Shown here piece after piece: positions 1-4,954 of a stretch of 5,209 nt of DNA. Under the pieces are notes generated by a model. The model was not told the origin of the DNA and did not search any database. It worked only from the letters and a program-made list of their open reading frames with translations. Position 1 is the stretch's first letter, and every line of letters begins with the position of its first letter. The stretch comes from an uncultured Eubacteriales bacterium. GTDB taxonomy: Bacteria; Bacillota_A; Clostridia; Christensenellales; Aristaeellaceae. Both the position numbers and the translations under genes were made by a program. The stretch lies in the NCBI GenBank assembly GCA_902766515.1, contig CACXEB010000277.1:1-5209 (forward strand). The letters are read 5' to 3'.

Positions 1-47
1 GCAAACAGCAGGTACAGGATATCAAAAGTGGACTCGCCGTATTTCAT
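1..47 (-). CDS. N-terminal fragment of an unidentified protein (runs off window)
   Basis: Only the first 15 codons are present: M-K-Y-G-E-S-T-F-D-I-L-Y-L-L-F, continuing off the left edge. The ATG (complement of 45-47) is preceded by AAGGAGA (complement of 53-59) at good spacing, and by a clear promoter at 121-149, so this is very likely a real start. After a short polar stretch the peptide becomes hydrophobic (ILYLLF), as at the beginning of a first membrane helix. I infer a membrane protein, but too little is visible to name a family. It is transcribed divergently from the RiPP-type operon and may or may not be functionally linked to it. Confidence 0.7.
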   Translation of the reverse strand, partial: MKYGESTFDILYLLF

Positions 48-68
48 AAACGTCTCCTTCGGATGTGT

Positions 69-80
69 GAATGATCATTC
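69..80. promoter_or_regulatory. 12-bp perfect palindrome, possible operator
   Basis: GAATGATCATTC is a perfect palindrome lying between the predicted transcription start (about 114) and the ribosome binding site (53-59) of the leftward gene. Its location would suit a repressor site or a small RNA hairpin next to the ribosome binding site. No regulator gene is visible in the window, so a regulatory role is only a suggestion. Confidence 0.3.
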
Positions 81-83
81 GCA

Positions 84-105
84 GCCGCGCCGCCATTGCC
101 GCGGC
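84..105 (-). promoter_or_regulatory. GC-rich hairpin in the 5' leader of the leftward gene
   Basis: GCCGCG (84-89) pairs with CGCGGC (100-105) around a 10-nt loop. It lies inside the predicted 5' untranslated leader of the minus-strand gene, just upstream of the 12-bp palindrome. It has no U-tract, so it is not a terminator. It may affect mRNA stability or may simply reflect local GC richness. Confidence 0.3.
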
Positions 106-120
106 GTCCGCTTTCAAATG

Positions 121-149
121 ATTTTACAGGAGAATAACCAATCTGTCAA
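121..149 (-). promoter_or_regulatory. Sigma-A-type promoter of the leftward gene
   Basis: Read on the minus strand: a perfect -35 TTGACA (complement of 144-149), a 17-nt spacer, and -10 TAAAAT (complement of 121-126). Transcription would start near 114, giving a 5' leader of about 65 nt before the ATG at 47. The leader contains a 12-bp perfect palindrome and a GC-rich hairpin. The hexamers and spacer length are identical to those of the divergent rightward promoter at 218-246. Confidence 0.8.
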
Positions 150-217
150 TGGATACCCGAAACCATAAGTCTGATGATATCACCCTTTCTGAAACTCTTG
201 TGACGCTTGAACGGTTA

Positions 218-246
218 TTGACAGCCACCTGAACAGATGATAAAAT
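218..246 (+). promoter_or_regulatory. Sigma-A-type promoter of the traX-rSAM-precursor-pqqD operon
   Basis: A perfect -35 TTGACA at 218-223 is followed after 17 nt by -10 TAAAAT at 241-246. Transcription should start near 253. The ATG at 237 therefore lies inside the promoter and cannot be the translation start on this transcript, which supports the GTG at 306. No other clear promoter is seen between here and the terminator at 2978-3018, so all four rightward genes may depend on it. Confidence 0.82.
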
Positions 247-294
247 ATAAGATGGAACTGGCCGCGGAAACGCGGACAGCATCTGGAGGGCGGG

Positions 295-300
295 GGAGGA
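295..300 (+). promoter_or_regulatory. Ribosome binding site deciding the TraX start
   Basis: GGAGGA in a longer purine run (292-300) lies 5 nt upstream of GTG 306. The longer reading from ATG 237 has no such site in front of it and would start upstream of the transcript. Confidence 0.75.
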
Positions 301-305
301 TCTCG

Positions 306-1007
306 GTGAAACGGTTTCAGTTCATCAACGGCAGCCTGCTGAAATTGATCGCTTTGGTGGCCATGATCCTGGACCATACCGCCAGCATCCTGCTGGAGGA
401 CAACCACTTCGTGGTGCTGGCGATCGGCAGCCGTCAGATCGACCTGTACATGCTATTCAGGTACATCGGCCGGATCAGCTTCCCGATCTATGCTTTCCTG
501 CTGGTCGAGGGCTTCCTCCACACGTCCGATGTCAGGCGGTATGCGGGCAGCCTGCTGGTCTTCGCCCTTCTGTCCGAGCTGCCGTGGAACCTGGCCCACA
601 GCGGGAAGCTGCTGTACCCGAACCAGAATGTGATGTTCACGCTCCTGTTTGGACTGCTGGGCATCTGGGTGATCCGGGAATTCCGGACGCAAAGGACAAA
701 GCAAGCCTGCTGGCTCCTGGCGCTGCTGGCCCTGTCCTTTTTCTTCCGCGCGGATTTCGGGTGGACCGGGTTCGGGCTCATCCTGGCGCTGTACCTGCTG
801 CGCGGCAGCAGGCTGTACCAGACGGTGGTCGGCACCTGCTTTTTTGCCGGCAACTGGACGGCGGCCTTCGGGTTTGTCCCCATTGCCCTGTATAACGGGA
901 AGCGCGGCTTCGTTTCCAACCGGTTCCTGAAGTACGCGTTTTACGCCGCTTATCCGCTGCACCTGCTGATCCTGTACCTCGTCCGCCGCGCCACGATCGG
1001 CTACTGA
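306..1007 (+). CDS. TraX-family membrane protein (putative acyltransferase)
   Basis: A 233-residue, very hydrophobic protein with several membrane helices. It has the hallmarks of the TraX family, named for the F-plasmid protein needed for N-acetylation of F pilin. Visible features are LKLIALVAMILDH near residues 12-24 with a conserved Asp-His, R-I-S-F-P-I-Y-A-F near 56-64, S-E-L-P-W-N near 90-95, N-V-M-F-T near 108-112, and a terminal K-Y-A-F-Y-A-A-Y-P-L-H-L segment near 209-220. I chose the GTG start at 306 because GGAGGA at 295-300 sits 5 nt before it and the in-frame ATG at 237 lies inside the promoter. Family members begin a few residues before the LKLIAL motif, as here. It is the first gene of the operon, 64 nt ahead of the radical SAM gene. 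The family assignment is firm. The substrate is unknown; acylation of the operon's peptide is only a hypothesis. Confidence 0.88.
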   Translation: MKRFQFINGSLLKLIALVAMILDHTASILLEDNHFVVLAIGSRQIDLYMLFRYIGRISFPIYAFLLVEGFLHTSDVRRYAGSLLVFALLSELPWNLAHSGKLLYPNQNVMFTLLFGLLGIWVIREFRTQRTKQACWLLALLALSFFFRADFGWTGFGLILALYLLRGSRLYQTVVGTCFFAGNWTAAFGFVPIALYNGKRGFVSNRFLKYAFYAAYPLHLLILYLVRRATIGY

Positions 1008-1071
1008 ACGCGGCGCGCGATCCGGCGGGCATCCGCAAGAACGGCGGTATGCCGGCAAGAAGGAAGAAGGC

Positions 1072-2211
1072 ATGACGGAACCAAGGGATTTCTTTGAATA
1101 TCTGGAGACGCTGGACGGGCCGGAAAAGGGCCGCTACGACAGCTTTTCCAGATACCTGGAAGCCAAGGGCAGGCGGATGAACGTGCCGCTCTTCGGTCAG
1201 TTTGAGCTGACGCCCCTGTGCAACCTGGACTGCAGGATGTGCTATGTGCACCTGGAGGCCGGGGCGCTGCGGGGCCGGACGCTGCTGACCGTCGGCCAGT
1301 GGCGGGACCTGATGGAGCAGGCGATCGCCGCGGGCATGTACGAAGCCGCCCTGACAGGGGGAGAGTGCCTGACCTATCCCGGGTTTGACGACCTGTACCT
1401 GTACCTGCAGAGCCAGGGCGTCAATGTCACGGTCATGTCCAACGGCGTCCTCATGGATGCGGACCGGATGGCCTTTTTCAGGGAGCATCCGCCGGCGCTG
1501 GTGCAGATCACGCTGTATGGCTCGAGCGAGGACGCGTACGAGCGCGTCACCGGCCGCCGGGTGTTCCAAAGGGTCGTCGATCACATCCGCGTGGTCCGGG
1601 AAGCAGGTTTCCCGCTGCTGCTCACGATCACGCCCAACCGCTTTTCGGGGGAGGATGTCTTCGATACCATCCGCCTGGCGAGGAGCATCACCCCGAACGT
1701 CGACATCAGTACGTCGCTGTTCTCGCTCAGGGATGGTCCCCAGCGGGAGGGAAGCGAGGACCTGGACGCGGAATTCTACGCGCGGATCCTGCGGTTTGAC
1801 CGCGAGCTGCGCGGGCTTCCGCTGCAGGAATTCCCCGAAAGCGACCTGCCCGCGCCGGGCGGTCCCCGCAGCGCGTGCGATGAACGCGGGCTGGAGTGCG
1901 GGGGCGGCCGGTCCGGGTTCGTGATCGACTGGCAGGGCCGCATGCGGATCTGCAACCGGCTGGAGGTCATAAGCGAGCCCCTGCGGATCGGGTTTGGCGA
2001 GGCGTGGCGGATCATCAACACTGCCGCCCGCAATTGGCCCAAGGTGCCAGAATGCCAGGAATGCCCGTATAAACAAGTGTGCAATCAATGTGCCGCCCGC
2101 TTCCTGCAGCACGCGGAGCCGGGGCAGCAGCCAGCTGCTTTATGCCAGGTGACCAGGTATATGGTCAGCCGGGGCATTCTATCCCCTCCCATCTGCGAAC
2201 GGGGGACATAA
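1072..2211 (+). CDS. Radical SAM/SPASM peptide maturase
   Basis: A 379-residue enzyme expected to cleave S-adenosylmethionine and make radical-based modifications in a peptide. The radical SAM cluster motif C-N-L-D-C-R-M-C (C50, C54, C57) follows F-E-L-T-P-L, and the G-G-E motif is at 96-98. The C-terminal half has a seven-Cys SPASM pattern: C276, then C294 after 17 residues, then C328-x2-C331-x5-C337-x2-C340, then C358. This predicts two auxiliary iron-sulfur clusters. C269 and C375 are extra. The first 45 residues are not an RRE; that function is supplied by the separate PqqD-like gene downstream. The start is supported by AAGGA at 1060-1064. The next gene, the candidate substrate, begins 33 nt after the stop. 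Family assignment is firm. The type of bond formed (thioether, C-C or other) cannot be read from the sequence. Confidence 0.93.
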   Translation: MTEPRDFFEYLETLDGPEKGRYDSFSRYLEAKGRRMNVPLFGQFELTPLCNLDCRMCYVHLEAGALRGRTLLTVGQWRDLMEQAIAAGMYEAALTGGECLTYPGFDDLYLYLQSQGVNVTVMSNGVLMDADRMAFFREHPPALVQITLYGSSEDAYERVTGRRVFQRVVDHIRVVREAGFPLLLTITPNRFSGEDVFDTIRLARSITPNVDISTSLFSLRDGPQREGSEDLDAEFYARILRFDRELRGLPLQEFPESDLPAPGGPRSACDERGLECGGGRSGFVIDWQGRMRICNRLEVISEPLRIGFGEAWRIINTAARNWPKVPECQECPYKQVCNQCAARFLQHAEPGQQPAALCQVTRYMVSRGILSPPICERGT

Positions 2212-2244
2212 AGCACGAATCCAACTCATAAGGAGGTTGTCAGA

Positions 2245-2442
2245 ATGGAGCTTGAGAACAAAAAGAAAGCCTATGTCGCTCCCCGGATCGAGAAGATCGA
2301 GATCCAGGCGGACGACGTGATCCTGACGTCCGCCGGCAACGGCGACGTGGGTCGTGGCCGTGGCCGTGGCGGCGGATGCGATGGCGTTCCGTACCACAGG
2401 AATCAGCGGACCTTCTCTTCCGGCCGCAACAGCGGATGCTGA
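2245..2442 (+). CDS. Candidate RiPP precursor peptide, Gly/Arg-rich core
   Basis: A 65-residue peptide with a near-perfect ribosome binding site (AAGGAGG, 2230-2236, 8 nt spacing), 33 nt after the maturase gene. Residues 1-29 look like a leader: a Lys-rich start (K6-K8), then an alternating hydrophobic/charged stretch around Y10-T28 containing A-P-R-I-E-K-I-E-I and D-D-V-I-L-T-S, which could add a beta-strand to an RRE. Residues 30-65 differ sharply, with 11 Gly and 6 Arg: three G-R units at 36-41, G-G-G-C at 42-45, then Y50-H-R, F57-S-S, and a C-terminal Cys at 65. C45 and C65 are the only cysteines. The core is strongly basic. A substrate role for the adjacent rSAM/SPASM enzyme and PqqD protein is inferred from context and the leader/core contrast. 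I do not recognise the core family. No leader cleavage motif such as Gly-Gly at a clear boundary stands out; S29-A30-G31 is one possible region. Confidence 0.82.
   Translation: MELENKKKAYVAPRIEKIEIQADDVILTSAGNGDVGRGRGRGGGCDGVPYHRNQRTFSSGRNSGC
2350..2373 (+). repeat. 6-bp tandem repeat encoding Gly-Arg
   Basis: GGTCGT-GGCCGT-GGCCGT-GGCGGC encodes Gly-Arg three times and then Gly-Gly at the start of the putative core. The final unit differs from GGCCGT at two bases. The near-identical units suggest the core grew by slippage or unit duplication, so repeat number could vary between strains. Confidence 0.7.
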
Positions 2443-2466
2443 GGAACTGCTGATTCATCCGGCGGC

Positions 2467-2492
2467 AGGCCGGCGGCATGCGCTGCCGGCCT
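2467..2492 (+). terminator. Strong hairpin just after the precursor (attenuator or mRNA-stabilising stem)
   Basis: AGGCCGGC at 2467-2474 pairs with GCCGGCCT at 2485-2492. The inner pairs G-U, G-C and C-G extend the stem to 11 bp around an AUGC loop. It begins 25 nt after the precursor stop. No U-tract follows, so it is more likely a partial attenuator or a 3' stabilising stem that raises precursor mRNA relative to pqqD than a full terminator. Confidence 0.5.
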
Positions 2493-2505
2493 GAGAAGAA
2501 CCTGT

Positions 2506-2539
2506 CTCAAAAGGCGCAGAATGGATGCGCCTGATTGAG
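2506..2539 (+). other. Interrupted hairpin in the precursor-pqqD spacer
   Basis: CTCAA (2506-2510) pairs with TTGAG (2535-2539), and AGGCGCA (2512-2518) with TGCGCCT (2526-2532), separated by a small asymmetric internal loop; the apical loop is 7 nt. A TTTT run at 2547-2550 lies 7 nt downstream, so it resembles a weak terminator or attenuator. Confidence 0.4.
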
Positions 2540-2561
2540 TGTTGCCTTTTCGGACAAGAAC

Positions 2562-2629
2562 ATCAGTCATTCGGCCGCCGGACCGGCCGGCGCACCTTGT
2601 GTGCCGATCGGTCTGGCGGCCTGACTGAT
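2562..2629 (+). repeat. 68-nt long imperfect inverted repeat in the operon spacer
   Basis: ATCAGTCA (2562-2569) pairs with TGACTGAT (2622-2629). After a 3-nt bulge, GGCCGCC (2573-2579) pairs with GGCGGCC, and a G-U pair plus GACCG/CGGTC continue inward to a GC-rich top. It is the third stem-loop between precursor and pqqD and ends 20 nt before the pqqD ribosome binding site. It could be a processing signal, an attenuator, or a short mobile palindromic element. The sequence alone does not decide. Confidence 0.5.
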
Positions 2630-2661
2630 CTTTGACGGCATGACAGAATGGAGGCGAACGC

Positions 2662-2931
2662 ATGAAAGCGCGCAATGACCTGATACTGAGGAACCTGGCG
2701 GGGGAATACGTCCTGATGCCCACCGGCGCGGCAATCAAGGATTTCCATGGCACCGTCGTCATGAACGAGCTGTCCGCCTTCGTATGGGAAAAGCTCCAGG
2801 CGCCCGCTGACCGCCGGGCGCTCCTGGATGCCATACTGGAAAGTTATGACGTCGACGAGGCAACCGCCGCGGCGGACCTGGACGCGCTGCTGGAGCGGTT
2901 CAGGAAGCTGGAGATCCTGGAGGAAGACTGA
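2662..2931 (+). CDS. PqqD-family RiPP recognition element (RRE) protein
   Basis: An 89-residue stand-alone PqqD-like protein. The N-terminal half (about residues 7-35) has the strand-rich pattern L-I-L-R-N-L-A-G-E-Y-V-L-M-P-T-G, and the line D-F-H-G-T-V-V-M-N-E-L-S-A-F-V-W (27-42) matches the family's typical "ng-m--lNe-gafiW" segment. The rest is helical and ends L-L-E-R-F-R-K-L-E-I-L. The length is typical for PqqD domains. In known pathways such proteins bind the leader of a precursor peptide and deliver it to a radical SAM enzyme, which fits the neighbours here. The start is supported by GGAGG at 2650-2654, 7 nt upstream. It is the last gene of the unit, 46 nt before a strong terminator, and is separated from the precursor by 219 nt of hairpins. 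Confidence 0.9.
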   Translation: MKARNDLILRNLAGEYVLMPTGAAIKDFHGTVVMNELSAFVWEKLQAPADRRALLDAILESYDVDEATAAADLDALLERFRKLEILEED

Positions 2932-2977
2932 TCGGGCGGAACCGGGCACAGGGTCCGGCGATCCCTCGGAAAACGAA

Positions 2978-3018
2978 ACGGCCGATGCAGAGCAAAACTG
3001 CATCGGCTGTAGTTTTTT
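2978..3018 (+). terminator. Intrinsic terminator, probably bidirectional, between convergent genes
   Basis: GCCGATGCAG (2981-2990) pairs perfectly with CTGCATCGGC (2998-3007) around a 7-nt loop. G-U, C-G and A-U pairs at the base extend it to 13 bp, and a T6 run follows at 3013-3018. On the minus strand the stem is followed by a T-rich stretch (complement of 2970-2977), so it can also end the leftward secreted-protein transcript that stops at 3043. It marks the 3' end of the RiPP-type operon. Confidence 0.92.
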
Positions 3019-3042
3019 ATACTTCCAGATGAAGGGGATCAA

Positions 3043-4785
3043 TCATTCGTCCGCGGGCCTGCGCACCTTCCATACGCTGATCAGCGGTTCGGTCTCGCAC
3101 AGCTTTTCGCCGGTGGTGACGTCATGGCCGCTGTACCAGACGGTCTGCGTCACGGTGCCAAGGTATTCGTCCGTTTCGGTGCCGGGATCCACCACGGTCC
3201 CAATGATGGCCGCGCCGCTTCCCCTGCCGAATTCCTCGCCCGGGGCGAGAACGCCCAGGGAATAGTGAATGTCCACGTCGTGCGGCATATAGATATGCAT
3301 CCATACATCGAGCGGCACGCTGCCGGTGTTGGTCACGAAATGCAGGGCATAGACGCTGTCGCCCGGATCAAAGGTATCGGTATCGTAGGGATTCTTGTTC
3401 GAGTCGCTGTCGTACAGCCACTTCAACGTCAGCTCGGCCTTGACATCCTCCGGGTAGGTGAGATAGATGAAATGGCCGGTATTGGTGGCGGAGCCGGTTT
3501 GGAGCCGGCCGTCGCCGTCATACCAGAAAATGGATGTGGAGCTCTGGTTGTAGGCGTATCCATCCTCCGCCTGCTTCGCGGTGACCTCCTGGTCATAGGC
3601 GTATTCCATCTTTTCGCCGGGTTCCAGCACCGCGAATGAACCGGCATGGCCGGACAGGGATGTGGTGCCGTGGGGGAGCGCCGTATCATGGCCGTTTTCA
3701 GGCACCGGCAGGTAGACCGGGCAGCCGCCGTTGTTGACCAGGGTGGCGATAAAGGTGACGACAGCGCCCTCATACCGCTTGCCGGCGCCCTCGTCCTCCG
3801 CGGAGGACAGCGTGAAGGCCACGGCAGGGCCGTCCTCTTTCTCGGGCAGGGCAGGGATCTCCCGGGTTTCCACATGGTCGGAGGCGTTGTTGCAGACGCG
3901 CTTCTCCACGCCCGCGATGCCGGGCGCCGCGGGCGTCACGACCGTCCAGGGACCCCAGTCGTGGTCGCCATAGCCGGCGTACTGGTATTTATCCTCGCCG
4001 CAGACCCTGCAATGGCACACCTTCATGCCCTGCTTGACGCAGGTACCCGGAAACTCTATCTCCCAGCGGCCCCACATATGGCCGCTGGCGTGGATGGCTT
4101 CGGTGCGGGTCGCGCCGCAGCGGGAGCAGGTGTAGGTTCTGACGCCTGCCGCGGTGCAGGTGGGCTGGACGGTTTCGGTACCGCCGTTCCAGCTGTGGCC
4201 CAGGGCCGGGATCGTCTTCCGGGCTTCCAGGGTCGCGCCGCAGACGGCGCATACGCTGGAGGCGGTGTAGCCGTCCGCGGTGCAGGTCGCTTCCCTGCCC
4301 CGTTCCGGGCGGGGCGTGTGGCCCGTGGCCGGAATGGCGTTTTCCTGGCCTTTTTCATGGCAGCGGCTGCAGTACGAGCCCCGGTAGCCGTCCACGGTGC
4401 AGGTAGGCGCCCGGTATTCCTCCACCCATTGGTGGCCGAGCGCCGGCAGCATCTGTTTGCGGGTGAGCTGTGCGCCGCAGTCGGCGCAGACGGTGACCGT
4501 ATATCCGTCCTCGGTGCAGGTGGGCAGGGCGCCCTGTTCCACCTTCCGGTGGGCTGTGCGGGGGATCGTTTCCGACGCGGTTTTTTTGCACCAGCCGCAC
4601 CGGTAGGTGGCGCTGCCCTCCTTCGTGCAGGTGGGCGCGGCATATTCGATCCGCTTCCAGTCGTGCCTGCCGCTCTGGACGGCCTGACACAGCGTGCCGT
4701 CGTCAAACGCCCGGGCCGCCAGCGGCAGCGCGAGCCGCAGTGCGAGCATCAGGAGAAGCGTCGCGAATCTCCGGGAATGTCTCAT
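3043..4785 (-). CDS. Secreted Cys-repeat protein with two C-terminal Ig-like domains
   Basis: A 580-residue exported protein. Residues 1-26 form a signal peptide (basic R-H-S-R-R, a hydrophobic core, then A-A-R-A before F-D-D). Residues 41-314 hold six clear repeats of 38-41 residues and one degenerate repeat. Each follows H-x-W ... P-T-C-T-x2-G-Y ... C-x2-C-G ... I-P-A-L-G. The His and three Cys per unit may bind metal or form disulfides. Residues about 316-446 and 447-577 are two probable beta-sandwich domains, each with an L-x-P-G-E motif and a late Y/W-rich strand. No LPxTG motif, C-terminal membrane helix or SLH domain is seen, so it is probably released or held non-covalently. The start at 4785 has AAGGAGG at 4793-4799 and directly precedes the signal peptide. 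The upstream in-frame ATG at 4944 lies outside the transcript predicted from the promoter at 4903-4931. Function is unknown; an adhesion or surface role is a guess. Confidence 0.87.
   Translation of the reverse strand: MRHSRRFATLLLMLALRLALPLAARAFDDGTLCQAVQSGRHDWKRIEYAAPTCTKEGSATYRCGWCKKTASETIPRTAHRKVEQGALPTCTEDGYTVTVCADCGAQLTRKQMLPALGHQWVEEYRAPTCTVDGYRGSYCSRCHEKGQENAIPATGHTPRPERGREATCTADGYTASSVCAVCGATLEARKTIPALGHSWNGGTETVQPTCTAAGVRTYTCSRCGATRTEAIHASGHMWGRWEIEFPGTCVKQGMKVCHCRVCGEDKYQYAGYGDHDWGPWTVVTPAAPGIAGVEKRVCNNASDHVETREIPALPEKEDGPAVAFTLSSAEDEGAGKRYEGAVVTFIATLVNNGGCPVYLPVPENGHDTALPHGTTSLSGHAGSFAVLEPGEKMEYAYDQEVTAKQAEDGYAYNQSSTSIFWYDGDGRLQTGSATNTGHFIYLTYPEDVKAELTLKWLYDSDSNKNPYDTDTFDPGDSVYALHFVTNTGSVPLDVWMHIYMPHDVDIHYSLGVLAPGEEFGRGSGAAIIGTVVDPGTETDEYLGTVTQTVWYSGHDVTTGEKLCETEPLISVWKVRRPADE
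3844..4665 (-). repeat. Seven-unit Cys-repeat array inside the secreted protein
   Basis: Units begin at a conserved His in residues 41, 79, 118, 156, 197, 236 and 275. Units 1-6 keep C-x7-10-C-x2-C; unit 4 has H-T-P in place of H-x-W. Unit 7 has lost the P-T-C-T Cys and the C-x2-C pair and keeps only one Cys. The codons for P-T-C-T are conserved at DNA level (GTGCAGGT recurs on the plus strand), which indicates tandem duplication followed by divergence toward the C-terminal end. Confidence 0.85.
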
Positions 4786-4871
4786 GGCTTTTCCTCCTTG
4801 TTGCGGTTTCATGGCATTGCCAGCAGGACCGTTGAATGGATCGGTTTGAGATTCTTTGCCGTGATGGCGTT

Positions 4872-4889
4872 CTTCGGATGTTTCCGAAG
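4872..4889 (-). promoter_or_regulatory. 5' leader hairpin of the secreted-protein mRNA
   Basis: CTTCGGA (4872-4878) and TCCGAAG (4883-4889) form a 7-bp perfect stem with a 4-nt loop. It lies close to the predicted transcript start (about 4896) in the ~110-nt leader. A hairpin so near the 5' end commonly protects mRNA. No known riboswitch is recognised here. Confidence 0.45.
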
Positions 4890-4902
4890 GTTCTTCGATC
4901 AT

Positions 4903-4931
4903 ATTATACCGCATGTCATCCGTCTGCGCAA
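4903..4931 (-). promoter_or_regulatory. Promoter of the secreted Cys-repeat protein
   Basis: On the minus strand: -35 TTGCGC (complement of 4926-4931), a 17-nt spacer, and a perfect -10 TATAAT (complement of 4903-4908). Transcription would begin near 4896, leaving a ~110-nt leader before ATG 4785. This rules out an upstream in-frame start at 4944 for this transcript. Confidence 0.7.
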
Positions 4932-4954
4932 TCAGAAAAGCCAAAGCGGGATGT

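Noticed and set aside
778..2112. 444-residue open frame on the minus strand opposite the radical SAM gene
   Set aside because: It is a long GC-rich antisense shadow. The plus strand encodes a complete radical SAM/SPASM protein with all expected Cys, and the minus product is Pro/Arg/Ala/Gln-rich with no recognisable domain.
2496..2513. Insertion-sequence-end-like stretch CTGTCTCAAAAGG
   Set aside because: It vaguely recalls some IS termini, but no matching opposite end, target duplication or transposase fragment is visible.
2521..2628. Short open frames in the precursor-pqqD spacer (ATG 2521, GTG 2539)
   Set aside because: The first is 5 codons and the second 29. Neither has a ribosome binding site, and both run through the inverted repeats.
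2403..3042. Overlapping minus-strand open frames of 143 and 159 codons across pqqD
   Set aside because: They read through the plus-strand PqqD gene, the hairpins and the terminator. No ribosome binding site or domain is seen.
4786..4944. N-terminal extension of the secreted protein from the ATG at 4944
   Set aside because: The extension would put 53 polar residues before a textbook signal peptide, and its start lies upstream of the predicted promoter. The ATG at 4785 has AAGGAGG at ideal spacing.
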